Origin: Candidatus Nitrosotenuis cloacae
GTDB taxonomy: Archaea; Thermoproteota; Nitrososphaeria; Nitrososphaerales; Nitrosopumilaceae
Direction of reading: 5' to 3'
DNA: 64,000 bases
Assembly (NCBI RefSeq): GCF_026768455.1
Contig: NZ_JAPPVQ010000013.1
Span: 1 to 64,000, forward strand
The notes beneath the pieces are model-generated. The model saw only the letters and a program-made list of their open reading frames with translations, made no database searches and had not been told where the DNA came from. A program made the position numbers and the translations under genes. The first letter of the stretch is position 1. Every line of letters begins with the position of its first letter. Positions 15,922 through 24,585 of this stretch are shown piece by piece.

Positions 15922-17445
15922 TCACTGTGGTTCTATGGTGGCAGGAGGCTTGCTTGATATCACGTATGATACCCACGTGACCTCGTCTATCTCGTTTGTA
16001 ATTCGGTTGCTTATCTTTGCTAGCACATCATGCGGCAGCCGCGTCCAGTCTGCAGTCATCGCATCTGTTGACTCGACTACTCGTATCATCACTATGTTGC
16101 CGTATTTTCTCTCGTCTCCTACCACACCTACTGCCTTGTCGTCTCCGACTGCGGCATAAGCCTGCCATACCTTGTCGTACCAGCCGGCTGCCTCCAATTC
16201 GTCCTCGACAATCTTGCTTGCCGTCTTTGCAATGTGTAATTTCTTTTCCGTTACCTCGCCAATAATCCTCACTGCAAGACCGGGTCCTGGAAACGGATGT
16301 CGTGATAGGAGTTTCTTTGAGACTCCCAAAATTGCGGCAGCCTTTCGAACCTCGTCCTTGTAAAGATCCCTCAGCGGCTCTAGGATCTCCAAATCGAGCC
16401 ATTCTGGAAGTCCTCCTACGTTGTGGTGCGTCTTGATTACGGCAGCAGGTCCCTTTGAGACTCCACTTTCTATGACATCAGGGTACAGTGTTCCCTGCGC
16501 AAGCCACTTGAACGGGCCGTTTTTTTCGGCAAACTCTGTAAATATCCTGACAAACTCCTCGCCTACTACCATTCTCTTCTTTTCCGGGTCTGTTATTCCG
16601 ACAAGCTTGTCCAGAAACTGCCTTTTTGCGTTGACTGCAGTAAAGTTGACTGCAAAGTTGTCCTTGAACATCTTTTCTATCTCCTGTTCCTCGTCTAGTC
16701 TGAGAAGGCCGTTATCCACAAAGACGCATTTTAACCGGTTGCCTATTGCCTTGTGAATAAGCAGTGCCGCCACGGTGGAGTCTATTCCACCACTTACCCC
16801 GCATAACACATTGCCCTCGATCTTTGCAATGTCTCGTACTGTTTTTTCAATAAAGTTCTCCATAGTCCAGTCCTGCTTGGCGCCACAGATATTCAGAACA
16901 AAGTTCTTGAGGATCTGCATGCCGTTTTCGGTGTGTATTACCTCCGGATGGAACTGGATGCCGTAGATGGACTTCTGCCTGTTTGCAATTGCAGCCGCAC
17001 GTGATCGTTCAGTGTGGCCTATTACCTCAAAGTTCTCCGGAATGTTTTCTGCCTCGTCCCCGTGACTCATCCACGCCCTGACGGAATTGCCTACTCCGCT
17101 GAGAAGACTGGAGCCATTGTCGACTGTCAAAATCGAGTGGCCGTATTCCTTGTTTGCCCGCTTCACCCTGCCCCCGAATTTGTCAACTATTAACTGGTGT
17201 CCGTAACAGATGCCAAGAAGTGGCAGATTCATCTGAAATACCTCCGGGTTTGGCTTTGGGGCGTCCTTGTTGTAGACGCTGGACGGCCCGCCAGAAAAGA
17301 TCACGCCCTTTGGGTTCATGGCTTGGAGTTTTTCATACGGTATGTCATACGGGACGAGCTCCGCGTACACTGAGAACTCTCGTATCCTCCTACATATCAG
17401 GTGGCTGTACTGGGAACCAAAGTCTAGCACTATAATTTTGTCCAA
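15922..17445 (-). CDS. guaA: GMP synthase (glutamine-hydrolysing)
   Basis: Converts XMP to GMP with glutamine and ATP. The 507 residues contain both halves. The class I amidotransferase has C80 in LLGICYGHQL and the HPEV histidine in IQFHPEV. The ATP pyrophosphatase has the SGGIDSTVAALL loop followed by the dimerisation domain ending RLPHDVLAKISNRI. Many archaea split this enzyme into two genes; here it is fused in the bacterial manner. The start is TTG at 17445, six bases after the gene at 17452. IMP dehydrogenase, the preceding enzyme, is at 19730. Confidence 0.95.
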   Translation of the reverse strand: MDKIIVLDFGSQYSHLICRRIREFSVYAELVPYDIPYEKLQAMNPKGVIFSGGPSSVYNKDAPKPNPEVFQMNLPLLGICYGHQLIVDKFGGRVKRANKEYGHSILTVDNGSSLLSGVGNSVRAWMSHGDEAENIPENFEVIGHTERSRAAAIANRQKSIYGIQFHPEVIHTENGMQILKNFVLNICGAKQDWTMENFIEKTVRDIAKIEGNVLCGVSGGIDSTVAALLIHKAIGNRLKCVFVDNGLLRLDEEQEIEKMFKDNFAVNFTAVNAKRQFLDKLVGITDPEKKRMVVGEEFVRIFTEFAEKNGPFKWLAQGTLYPDVIESGVSKGPAAVIKTHHNVGGLPEWLDLEILEPLRDLYKDEVRKAAAILGVSKKLLSRHPFPGPGLAVRIIGEVTEKKLHIAKTASKIVEDELEAAGWYDKVWQAYAAVGDDKAVGVVGDERKYGNIVMIRVVESTDAMTADWTRLPHDVLAKISNRITNEIDEVTWVSYVISSKPPATIEPQ

Positions 17446-17451
17446 ATTATC

Positions 17452-18024
17452 TCACTTTGAATTATCTATCATTTTAGAAAAAGACCACGTGGCAGTGCTT
17501 ATTATCTCGTTTACTCGTTCCTTCTGTCGATAGTTTTTGATTATTATCTCGCGAAGAAGAGTACCATCTTTGTTCACCATGCAGTCTATCATGGAGTTCT
17601 CGTTAATTGCACCCTTTTCCAGATCCGCCATATCTTTTTTGCGCATCTCGCCGATGACTCTTTCTATGAAAAATGATTTGAACGGGTGCATGTCCTCTCG
17701 AAGTGATACTGATTCGTCTAGTATTATTGATACCTTGTCCGGGGTAATGTGCGCATTTGCAATGAGCGAGCCCCCGTTACTCTTTCGTAACGGTACGGAA
17801 TAGTCGGCACTTTCCTTGTTCTGTGGCGCCTGCTCCTTTTTTACTTCGAACTTGGAGTCTTTTAGGGCAGATGCCTTTGTGAAGCTTTGTTGCTTTAGGA
17901 TGGAGTTTATCAGCGCAAGATTCTTCTCAAGCGTTTCTATCTCCTGTCTGCGTCTTTGAATCTCTGCTTCTATGTAGTCTCTTGTCTCTAGGGCGTCTCT
18001 GACCTGGTCCTCTGAGAACTGCAT
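17452..18024 (-). CDS. Coiled-coil conserved hypothetical protein
   Basis: The 190 residues start with an amphipathic coiled coil (VRDALETRDYIEAEIQRRRQ) and have a charged linker with Lys/Gln/Asn. The C-terminal alpha/beta domain of about 100 residues (PDKVSIILDESVSLREDMHP, then GTLLREIIIKNYRQKERVNE) is the conserved-looking part. It is cytosolic. It lies six bases upstream of guaA in the same direction, so the two are probably cotranscribed. I recall related genes in other ammonia-oxidising archaea but no function. Confidence 0.65.
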   Translation of the reverse strand: MQFSEDQVRDALETRDYIEAEIQRRRQEIETLEKNLALINSILKQQSFTKASALKDSKFEVKKEQAPQNKESADYSVPLRKSNGGSLIANAHITPDKVSIILDESVSLREDMHPFKSFFIERVIGEMRKKDMADLEKGAINENSMIDCMVNKDGTLLREIIIKNYRQKERVNEIISTATWSFSKMIDNSK

Positions 18025-18060
18025 AATTTTGTGAGGACGCCAACGGTATTAAAATCCATT

Positions 18061-18798
18061 CTAGTTGTGTATGGTACGTTTTAGCTCCTGGTAGGTAATC
18101 TTTTTGAAACCTCTGATTGGTTTTGACAGGGTAAAGAGATTCGCCTTTGCCTGTGGCGCAAGCCACTCTAACAACGTTCGTCCATACTTTAGCTTCTTTA
18201 GCTTTGTAGCCCTGTCCAATCTCTTGGTATCGGAGTATCTACCGATCTTGGCTCCAAAATCCATTCCGAACAAAAAGATCTCGCTTGCTCCAAAGTAATC
18301 TGCCAAAAACACACACCTGTCCCCGTCAGTAAACCCGCCAAAATTGTGCACCTTGCCTGTCTTCCTTGTCTGTGTGGTGCCTATGCAATTCCTAAAACCT
18401 CTCGCAAGTTCAAGCCTGTCGTAATTGTCCCCGTGCGCATGTACTACCATTATGGAATCAGTCCTTCCGATTCGTCGTAGAGTCTCCAAGTCCCCGTCAA
18501 GATCAGTCACCACCACCTGTGGACTTATTCCATTCTGAATTAGCGGCGTGACTGCGGTGTCTGCACAGATCTTGGTTATCTTTTTGTATTTTTTCAAAAC
18601 CGGCAAGGCGCTTGAAAGTGACGGGCCTGCACCAATTACAAAAACCGGCCTTTTGCAAATCATCTTTCTTAGGTTGTCAAGCGGGTATTTTTTCAGCATG
18701 GAGTCCAGCAGTACTGCGGATTTGTGATCCTTTATCCTGCTATAGCCAAACTCTTCTAGTATCTCGTTATACTTTACATTCCATCCTGTGACGCTCAA
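18061..18798 (-). CDS. mptE: 6-hydroxymethyl-7,8-dihydropterin pyrophosphokinase (MptE-like)
   Basis: The archaeal, DUF115-type replacement of FolK, activating hydroxymethyl-dihydropterin for folate or methanopterin-like C1 carriers. The 245 residues show VFVIGAGPSLSSALPVL, the ICADTAVTPLIQNGISPQVV block and VVTDLDGD, then VVHAHGDN, all typical. It starts with TTG at 18798 and is divergent from folP (18834) across only 35 bp. Putting the two consecutive pterin enzymes back to back strongly supports both calls. Confidence 0.87.
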   Translation of the reverse strand: MSVTGWNVKYNEILEEFGYSRIKDHKSAVLLDSMLKKYPLDNLRKMICKRPVFVIGAGPSLSSALPVLKKYKKITKICADTAVTPLIQNGISPQVVVTDLDGDLETLRRIGRTDSIMVVHAHGDNYDRLELARGFRNCIGTTQTRKTGKVHNFGGFTDGDRCVFLADYFGASEIFLFGMDFGAKIGRYSDTKRLDRATKLKKLKYGRTLLEWLAPQAKANLFTLSKPIRGFKKITYQELKRTIHN

Positions 18799-18833
18799 CT
18801 AACTCTAAATTTGACACGCTTTTCATAAATCCT

Positions 18834-19709
18834 ATGAACAAACTGGGTTCAGTGCATGTGGGCAGAGGCAACCCCGTGAGGATAATGGCAATACTGAACG
18901 CTAGCCCTGAGTCGTTTTACAAAAAATCCGTCAAAAAGGGTGCAAAAATAGCAGAAACCGTGCAAAATATGGCAGAGCGAGGGGCGGACTTTGTGGATGT
19001 GGGAGGGATGTCGACTGCACCATACCTCTCAGATATGGTATCTGAAAAAGAGGAAGCTGCACGAGTGATCCACGCAATCAGGCAGATTCAGAGAGCATCA
19101 AACCTGCCAATATCGGTTGACACGTGTAGGGCAAGCGTTGCAAAAGTCGCTCTGGAAAACGGAGCGGAGATAATCAATGACATATCTGGTCTGAAATACG
19201 ACAAAAAGATGGCACACGTTGTGGAAAAATATGCCCCATCTCTTGTCCTGTGCGCATACGGAATAAAGCCGGTCGGCGGCAACCTGATACTGCAGACAAA
19301 ACTACTACTCAAGCAAAGCCTTGTCCTTGCAAAATCTGCCAAAATAAAAAAAGAAAACATCGTGCTAGACCCAGCAATCGGATTCTTCAGAAAGGATGGC
19401 AAGAACCCATTTCACACGAAGATAAGTTCCGACTGGCTTGCGCGTGATCTTGATGTTCTGGAAAACATCCGATCGCTGAAAATGCGGCAACCCATCCTGA
19501 TCTCTGCATCAAACAAGTCATTCATCGGAAGAATAATCGAAGACCCGGATCCGCAAAATCGGATTTACGGCTCTGTCACATCCGAGGCAATCGCGGTGCT
19601 CAACGGTGCGGATATAATTCGAACCCACAATGTGGCGGAAACTAGAAGCGCAATCTTGCTTGCTCAAAAATTATCCAAACGTTGGGAAAAGGCTTATAAC
19701 GCATTCTAA
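18834..19709 (+). CDS. folP: Dihydropteroate synthase
   Basis: Condenses the activated pterin with p-aminobenzoate or a related arylamine. The 291-residue TIM barrel shows RIMAILNASPESFY (the Asn-rich pterin loop, in which the usual NVTPDSF is replaced), GADFVDVGGMST, PISVDTCRASVA, INDISGLKYDK and ILISASNKSFIG. The family often carries DPxxGF, here LDPAIGFFRK. It is longer and more divergent than bacterial FolP, as in other archaea. The short 35-bp gap to mptE must hold promoters for both. Confidence 0.85.
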   Translation: MNKLGSVHVGRGNPVRIMAILNASPESFYKKSVKKGAKIAETVQNMAERGADFVDVGGMSTAPYLSDMVSEKEEAARVIHAIRQIQRASNLPISVDTCRASVAKVALENGAEIINDISGLKYDKKMAHVVEKYAPSLVLCAYGIKPVGGNLILQTKLLLKQSLVLAKSAKIKKENIVLDPAIGFFRKDGKNPFHTKISSDWLARDLDVLENIRSLKMRQPILISASNKSFIGRIIEDPDPQNRIYGSVTSEAIAVLNGADIIRTHNVAETRSAILLAQKLSKRWEKAYNAF

Positions 19710-19729
19710 TTCTCCTTTAGAAGGTTTAC

Positions 19730-21160
19730 TTGGAAATAAGAGAAGGATTAACGTTTGATGATGTTCTTCTTGTACCAAAATACTCTAACATTACCACGAG
19801 ATCGCAAACGGATCTGAAAACTAAACTATCAAAAAACATCTCGCTAAACATTCCGCTAATATCTGCAAACATGGACACGGTCACGGAGGCGGCCATGGCA
19901 ACCGCAATGGCAAGGGAGGGCGGAATCGGAATCATACACAGGTTCCTCACCGTGCAGGAAGAGGTGGAGGAGGTTCTCAAGGTAAAGCGTTCAGCAAGCG
20001 TGATAATCGAAAATCCGTACGTAATCTCGCCTGATCAGACCGTAAAGGATGCAATCAACTACATGCACGAAAAGGGGGTATCCGGATTACTTGTTGTAAA
20101 AGACTCCAAACTGGTGGGAATACTGACTGGCAGAGATGTTGAATTTGAGTCCACATCAAGCAAGCTTGTGCGTGACGTGATGACAAAGGACGTCATTACG
20201 GCAAAAACCGGCATCTCGCTTGCGGATGCAAAAGAGACGCTAAAACAGCACCGAATAGAAAAACTCCCGCTAATCGACGATAACGGTGCAGTCCGCGGGC
20301 TAATCACTACCAAGGACATAACGCACAATGAAAACTATCCAAACGCATCAAAGGACAAAAAGGGGCGACCACTCGTGGGTGCCGCAGTCGGCGTCAAGGG
20401 CGACTTTATGGAGAGAACCGAGGCACTGCTTGAGGCGGACGCAGACGTCATAGTTGTGGACATAGCTCACGGCCACAGCGAAAACGCCATTAGTACCATT
20501 CGAAATATCAAAAAGGCATTCCCAAACTGCGAGTTAATTGCAGGAAACGTTGCAACCGCAAGGGGCGCAGAGGATCTGATCAAAGCAGGAGTGGACGCAG
20601 TAAAGGTGGGAGTCGGTTCTGGCTCAATATGCATAACACGAGTGATCACGGGATCCGGCGTTCCGCAGCTGACCGCAGTATATGACTGCGCCGAGGTCGG
20701 AAAAAAATACGACGTTCCGATAATCTCCGACGGGGGAACTAGGACATCCGGAGACGTGACAAAGGCGCTTGCAGCAGGTGCATCCACTGTCATGATTGGA
20801 AGCCTGTTTGGCGGAACAGACGAGAGCCCCGGCTCGTATGTGATGAAAAACGGCAAGAGATACAAGATATACCGTGGAATGGCCTCGTTTTATGCAGCGC
20901 TTGGAAGAAAGTCAAAGGAGACTGGCACCGTGGCAATAAATGATGATCTAAACGACTATGTTGCAGAAGGTGTAGAGGCAATGGTTCCGTACAAGGGAAC
21001 CGTAACTGACATGATAAAGCAGCTTGCAGGAGGCGTACGCTCAGGTCTAAGCTATTGCGGCGCCCACACAATACTGCAGATGCAGCAAAATGCCGAGTTT
21101 ATCAAAATGTCCCGTGCCGGGTTTGCGGAGAGCCAGCCCCACGACGTAGACCTGATGTAG
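19730..21160 (+). CDS. guaB: IMP dehydrogenase
   Basis: Oxidises IMP to XMP, the committed step to GMP. The 476-residue barrel has GLTFDDVLLVP at the N terminus and a pair of CBS domains at about residues 93-205 that may bind adenine or guanine nucleotides. The catalytic C301 is in GSGSICITR, and the flap region SYCGAHT lies near the C terminus. The start is TTG at 19730, 20 bp after folP, with a TATA-like GGCTTATAAC inside the end of folP, so it may have its own promoter. Confidence 0.95.
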   Translation: MEIREGLTFDDVLLVPKYSNITTRSQTDLKTKLSKNISLNIPLISANMDTVTEAAMATAMAREGGIGIIHRFLTVQEEVEEVLKVKRSASVIIENPYVISPDQTVKDAINYMHEKGVSGLLVVKDSKLVGILTGRDVEFESTSSKLVRDVMTKDVITAKTGISLADAKETLKQHRIEKLPLIDDNGAVRGLITTKDITHNENYPNASKDKKGRPLVGAAVGVKGDFMERTEALLEADADVIVVDIAHGHSENAISTIRNIKKAFPNCELIAGNVATARGAEDLIKAGVDAVKVGVGSGSICITRVITGSGVPQLTAVYDCAEVGKKYDVPIISDGGTRTSGDVTKALAAGASTVMIGSLFGGTDESPGSYVMKNGKRYKIYRGMASFYAALGRKSKETGTVAINDDLNDYVAEGVEAMVPYKGTVTDMIKQLAGGVRSGLSYCGAHTILQMQQNAEFIKMSRAGFAESQPHDVDLM

Positions 21161-21197
21161 AGTCAAGTTTTTAATCTCACAACGAATCTAATTTTTT

Positions 21198-21665
21198 GTG
21201 TTTACCAAGACCACCATCATAGGGATATGTGTTGGCGCAGTAATTCTTGGCATAGGCGCATTTGCAATCATACAGTCCCCTCCAACCTTGCACACAAAGA
21301 ACATCGACGAGACAATCGGGATTGAAAAGCTTGCCACATACCAGTTTACGGCCCCCAAAAGCTCGCACCAGTACTTTAAGGTGACCGGAGAAAAGTTCCA
21401 CGTCAAGCTTGACACCCCAGCAAACGGAATCAAAAAGGACGAGGATTTCAAAAACGAGGTCGCATTTGACTGGTACGTTTTACAGGAAGGGGAAAACAAG
21501 ATCGCAATCAACAACACCGGCGAGTCCGAGCTAAAGTTCCAGGGCACGTTTGAACAGTATGGCGACCCAACCTATCTGGCGCACAACCTGTTGTTGTTGG
21601 TCACTGGTGTTATAATAATTGGGTTTAGCGGCGCCTTTAGCATCCGCAAGCCAAAGGGATTCTAG
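21198..21665 (+). CDS. Two-pass membrane protein with an external beta domain (hypothetical)
   Basis: The 155 residues have an N-terminal anchor (TIIGICVGAVILGIGAFAII), about 90 extracellular residues of beta-rich sequence (YFKVTGEKFHVKLDTP, ENKIAINNTGESELKF), and a C-terminal helix (LLLLVTGVIIIGFSGAF) followed by a basic tail. It starts with GTG at 21198 after a TATA-like GTTTTTAATC. Its last 4 nt overlap the convergent pheA. I know similar short proteins only from thaumarchaea; the function is unknown. Confidence 0.65.
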   Translation: MFTKTTIIGICVGAVILGIGAFAIIQSPPTLHTKNIDETIGIEKLATYQFTAPKSSHQYFKVTGEKFHVKLDTPANGIKKDEDFKNEVAFDWYVLQEGENKIAINNTGESELKFQGTFEQYGDPTYLAHNLLLLVTGVIIIGFSGAFSIRKPKGF

Positions 21666-22474
21666 GCAATCTTTGCCTTTTTGTAAGAGCCGAGCACCTT
21701 GAGGAACAGGGATCTCTTGGTGATCTTTTCCAGCAGGTCCTTTATTCTCGGCTCGTCGTATCTGCCGTCAAAGTCGACGTAAAAGTTGTACTCCCACGGA
21801 GTGCTCCTGTTGGGCCTTGACTCTATCTTTGTGAGGTTTATCTTGTAATTGTCAAACTCCTTTAGTATGTTGAACAGCGCGCCAGCCTCGTGCTTTACCG
21901 AAAATATTATCGACGTTCTGTCTTTGTCGCCTGCAACCTCGTCTCGTGCAAGCACTAGGAATCTGGTATAGTTGTTTGTATTGTCCTCAATTCCCTCCGA
22001 CACTGTTGGGACGTTGTATATTTCCGACGCTCTCTTGCTTGCTATGCAGCTGACGTTTTTTTTGCCCAATTCCTTTATCATCTTGACGCTGCCGGCAGTG
22101 TCGTATGACGGGATGGTCTTTAGCTTGTGCTCTTTGATGAATCTCCTGCACTGCCCCAATGCCTGTGGATGAGAATAGACGGTGTCTATGTTTTCAAGAA
22201 TGTCAAACCCGATAAGACAGTGTCTTACCCTGTAGTATATCTCGCCCACTATTGTCAGTTTGGTTGACAGCAGCAGATCGTAACTTTCCCCGACGCTTCC
22301 CTCCAAGGAGTTCTCCACCGGCAGAACGCAATAATCGGCACTTCCGCTTTCCACCGCCTCGACTACCTCTGAGAACGTGGCGTGTGGGACGGTGTCTATT
22401 CCTTCTTTGAAAAATGTGATTGCTGCATCCTCGCTGTATGCCCCTCGTTCGCCCTGGAACGATACCTTGTACAT
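21662..22474 (-). CDS. pheA: Prephenate dehydratase
   Basis: Converts prephenate to phenylpyruvate in phenylalanine synthesis. The 270 residues hold the periplasmic-binding-like catalytic domain (FQGERGAYSEDAA at the start, VLPVENSLEGSVGESYD, and YDTAGSVKMIKELG). A C-terminal ACT domain carries the phenylalanine-binding ESRPNRSTPWEYNFYVDFDG, which implies feedback inhibition. No chorismate mutase domain is fused. It follows csl4 by one base in the same direction. Confidence 0.94.
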   Translation of the reverse strand: MYKVSFQGERGAYSEDAAITFFKEGIDTVPHATFSEVVEAVESGSADYCVLPVENSLEGSVGESYDLLLSTKLTIVGEIYYRVRHCLIGFDILENIDTVYSHPQALGQCRRFIKEHKLKTIPSYDTAGSVKMIKELGKKNVSCIASKRASEIYNVPTVSEGIEDNTNNYTRFLVLARDEVAGDKDRTSIIFSVKHEAGALFNILKEFDNYKINLTKIESRPNRSTPWEYNFYVDFDGRYDEPRIKDLLEKITKRSLFLKVLGSYKKAKIA

Positions 22475-22475
22475 C

Positions 22476-23021
22476 TTACTCTCTTATTTTGATGAAATCG
22501 TCTTTTTCGTAATTAGTTGAAATCTTTCTTTCTTCCATATAGCCGCAGTTGGGGCACTTTACTCCCTCTCTTAGCGGAACTACGCTTCCAGCACAGATGT
22601 TGCATTTTGTAAACAAGACCCCCAGCTCCGGCTCGTCTATTGTGGCGTGTATTGTACCGTTGAGGTGGGTCTCTATCTTTAGTATGATGATGTCATTTAC
22701 CCTGGCAAGTATGCGCCTTCTGTCCGGGTTCTGGCAGATGCACTCTATTCCAAGTGCGTTTGGCTTTCCGTTGATGTACTGTATAGAGACTGCGATCATC
22801 GAGGAAAGAACTGCTGCAACCGTGCCTATCACGATATCGCCCTTCTTTGGGATGGACAACTGCTTTCCCGTCTGTACCTCTGCCAACTTGCTTTTTTTAT
22901 CTATATTCACAATGCCTGCCGTGGATGACCTTATCGTGTCCCCGTCATCAAACGTATTGCTGCCTGCGCTGATCTCCTCGACGATTCCGAGTTTGTCGCC
23001 TGGCAACACAAAATCTTCCAT
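22476..23021 (-). CDS. csl4: Exosome complex RNA-binding protein Csl4
   Basis: A cap subunit of the archaeal exosome. The 181 residues comprise an N-terminal barrel (LPGDKLGIVEEISAGSNTFD), a central S1-like domain (GDIVIGTVAAVLSSMIAVSI) and a C-terminal zinc ribbon with CNIC and CPNCGY. Length and order match archaeal Csl4. It is cotranscribed with pheA, ending one base before that gene's start. The other exosome genes are not in the window. Confidence 0.92.
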   Translation of the reverse strand: MEDFVLPGDKLGIVEEISAGSNTFDDGDTIRSSTAGIVNIDKKSKLAEVQTGKQLSIPKKGDIVIGTVAAVLSSMIAVSIQYINGKPNALGIECICQNPDRRRILARVNDIIILKIETHLNGTIHATIDEPELGVLFTKCNICAGSVVPLREGVKCPNCGYMEERKISTNYEKDDFIKIRE

Positions 23022-23066
23022 GAATATACCCCCACTGTTAACTATTAATTCTTATAGAAATTCCGC

Positions 23067-23435
23067 CTAGATTTCGGATTCGCAAACAGGTATGTCCTTT
23101 AGGATGTCCTTTCCATCCTCGTCCACGATTGACGGGGCAACCAGGCATATCTTTCCGTTCTTTCTCTTGCAGTAGACCTCCGACTCGTTGCCGTCCTTGT
23201 CCTTTGCCCAAAACGAATGCGTCTGCGAAAAGTTCGGACTCTGCCCGCTTTTCTCGTAAATCTCCTCCGCAGTCCATACTTGGTCACGCACGACCGAGCT
23301 TGTCCCAAGCTTCATTCCCTTGATGGATACGATGTCGCCTTCCTCGTCCTTGATTATGCAGCTTACGTGAATTCTAGCTTTGGGATATCTGATAAAGTTC
23401 TTTTTTGCATGTGAAAAATTGTTCTTGCGCGCCAT
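23067..23435 (-). CDS. Small basic hypothetical protein
   Basis: The 122-residue protein has a basic N terminus (ARKNNFSHAKKNFIRYPKAR) that could contact nucleic acid, followed by beta-rich acidic sequence. Three cysteines are spread across it (HVSCII, VYCKRK, PVCESE) without a clear metal-binding spacing. There is no signal or membrane segment. It lies 45 bp upstream of csl4 in the same direction and may be cotranscribed. I do not recognise the family. Confidence 0.6.
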   Translation of the reverse strand: MARKNNFSHAKKNFIRYPKARIHVSCIIKDEEGDIVSIKGMKLGTSSVVRDQVWTAEEIYEKSGQSPNFSQTHSFWAKDKDGNESEVYCKRKNGKICLVAPSIVDEDGKDILKDIPVCESEI

Positions 23436-23533
23436 TTACATCATTATGGTGTGAGAAAAATATCTTGACTCAAATTACTTCCTTGATAATGATCGTCTCG
23501 GGCTCTTCAATATTAACATTATTGTCTTTTTGA

Positions 23534-24529
23534 TCATAGCCAGTGCGGTATCTGCAGATATCCATCAATGCTTTCCTTTCTGAGAATCTTGAGCAGTGCG
23601 TTTGCCTGCGGTGTGGACAGGACCGGCTTGTCAAACTGATTGTCGGTGGAGATTCTGGGACATGCAACCTGGATGAATGCGTCAATCCCCTTCAGGTTTC
23701 GCAGTCTGTCATTTGTTATGTCAGTCAGGGCGAAAAGCTGAACCGACTTTCCCTCCTTTTCAAGCTCGCGCTTGAACTTTAGCGCCACCGTCTTTGAGAT
23801 CTGTCCCTCCTTTAGTCCCACTATGACTCCAAATGTCTGAGCCTCTGCCGCCTTGTAGATTGCAAGTGTTGCCATTCGCTGCAGCTTTTGGGCAAACTCC
23901 GTCACGTCGCGCACCTCGTTAAAGTACGGGTCTAAGATGAATGTGGGAAGGTTTGTAGATAGCGCAAGTCCTGCTGCATGAAAGTTGCTTTGCCCCATGA
24001 AGACATTTGCGTCCACCTGATCCCTGACCTCAAGTGCGGGGTAAAACTCGCATCCAAACACCTGTCCGTCGTTTAGCTGTCCCATGCCCTTTCCTATCTT
24101 TACTGTCACTCCGTTACCCTCGAGGATGTTCTTGACCGACTCTATCTGGTTGAGGTGCTGGCTGTCAGTCACCAATGAAACGGTCTTGCCTCTCAGAATG
24201 TCTGTGCACTTTTTTGTGACGGATTCAAAGGAGATGTCATCAAATGCGTCTATCATTATCACATTGTCGCCAAAACTCTGCATGCTTATTGTGTGTCCTA
24301 TGTTGAACAGAATCTCTGCGGAAAGTATCTTGGCGCTGTTTGAGTTGATGTCGCAGGAGCCCCACGTCGTGTCTGCTATTACGTATGCTGGAATTCCAAA
24401 ACGGCTCATTATGTTTACTGCCGTTTCCTGTACCTTTGGAAGGATTCCCTCTGGTCCGTTGAGTGCCACCGAGACTGGCTTGCGTTCCTGAATTGTCCTA
24501 AAGATTGTCTCCTCGTCGATTATTATCAT
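23534..24529 (-). CDS. dph2: Diphthamide synthase Dph2 (radical SAM-like, 3-amino-3-carboxypropyl transferase)
   Basis: Carries out the first step of diphthamide formation on elongation factor 2, using a [4Fe-4S] cluster to cleave S-adenosylmethionine. The three cluster cysteines, one per domain, are all present: TWGSCD, VFGCEF and QVACPR. I start it at the ATG at 24529 (IIIDEETIF); an in-frame ATG at 24544 would add five residues. It is divergent from tiaS with a shared AT-rich promoter region of about 55 bp. Length (331 residues) fits archaeal Dph2. Confidence 0.92.
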   Translation of the reverse strand: MIIIDEETIFRTIQERKPVSVALNGPEGILPKVQETAVNIMSRFGIPAYVIADTTWGSCDINSNSAKILSAEILFNIGHTISMQSFGDNVIMIDAFDDISFESVTKKCTDILRGKTVSLVTDSQHLNQIESVKNILEGNGVTVKIGKGMGQLNDGQVFGCEFYPALEVRDQVDANVFMGQSNFHAAGLALSTNLPTFILDPYFNEVRDVTEFAQKLQRMATLAIYKAAEAQTFGVIVGLKEGQISKTVALKFKRELEKEGKSVQLFALTDITNDRLRNLKGIDAFIQVACPRISTDNQFDKPVLSTPQANALLKILRKESIDGYLQIPHWL

Positions 24530-24585
24530 TGAACAGATGATCACGCCGAGTTTTTAATTTAAATCAATCCTATAGAAAATCAAAA

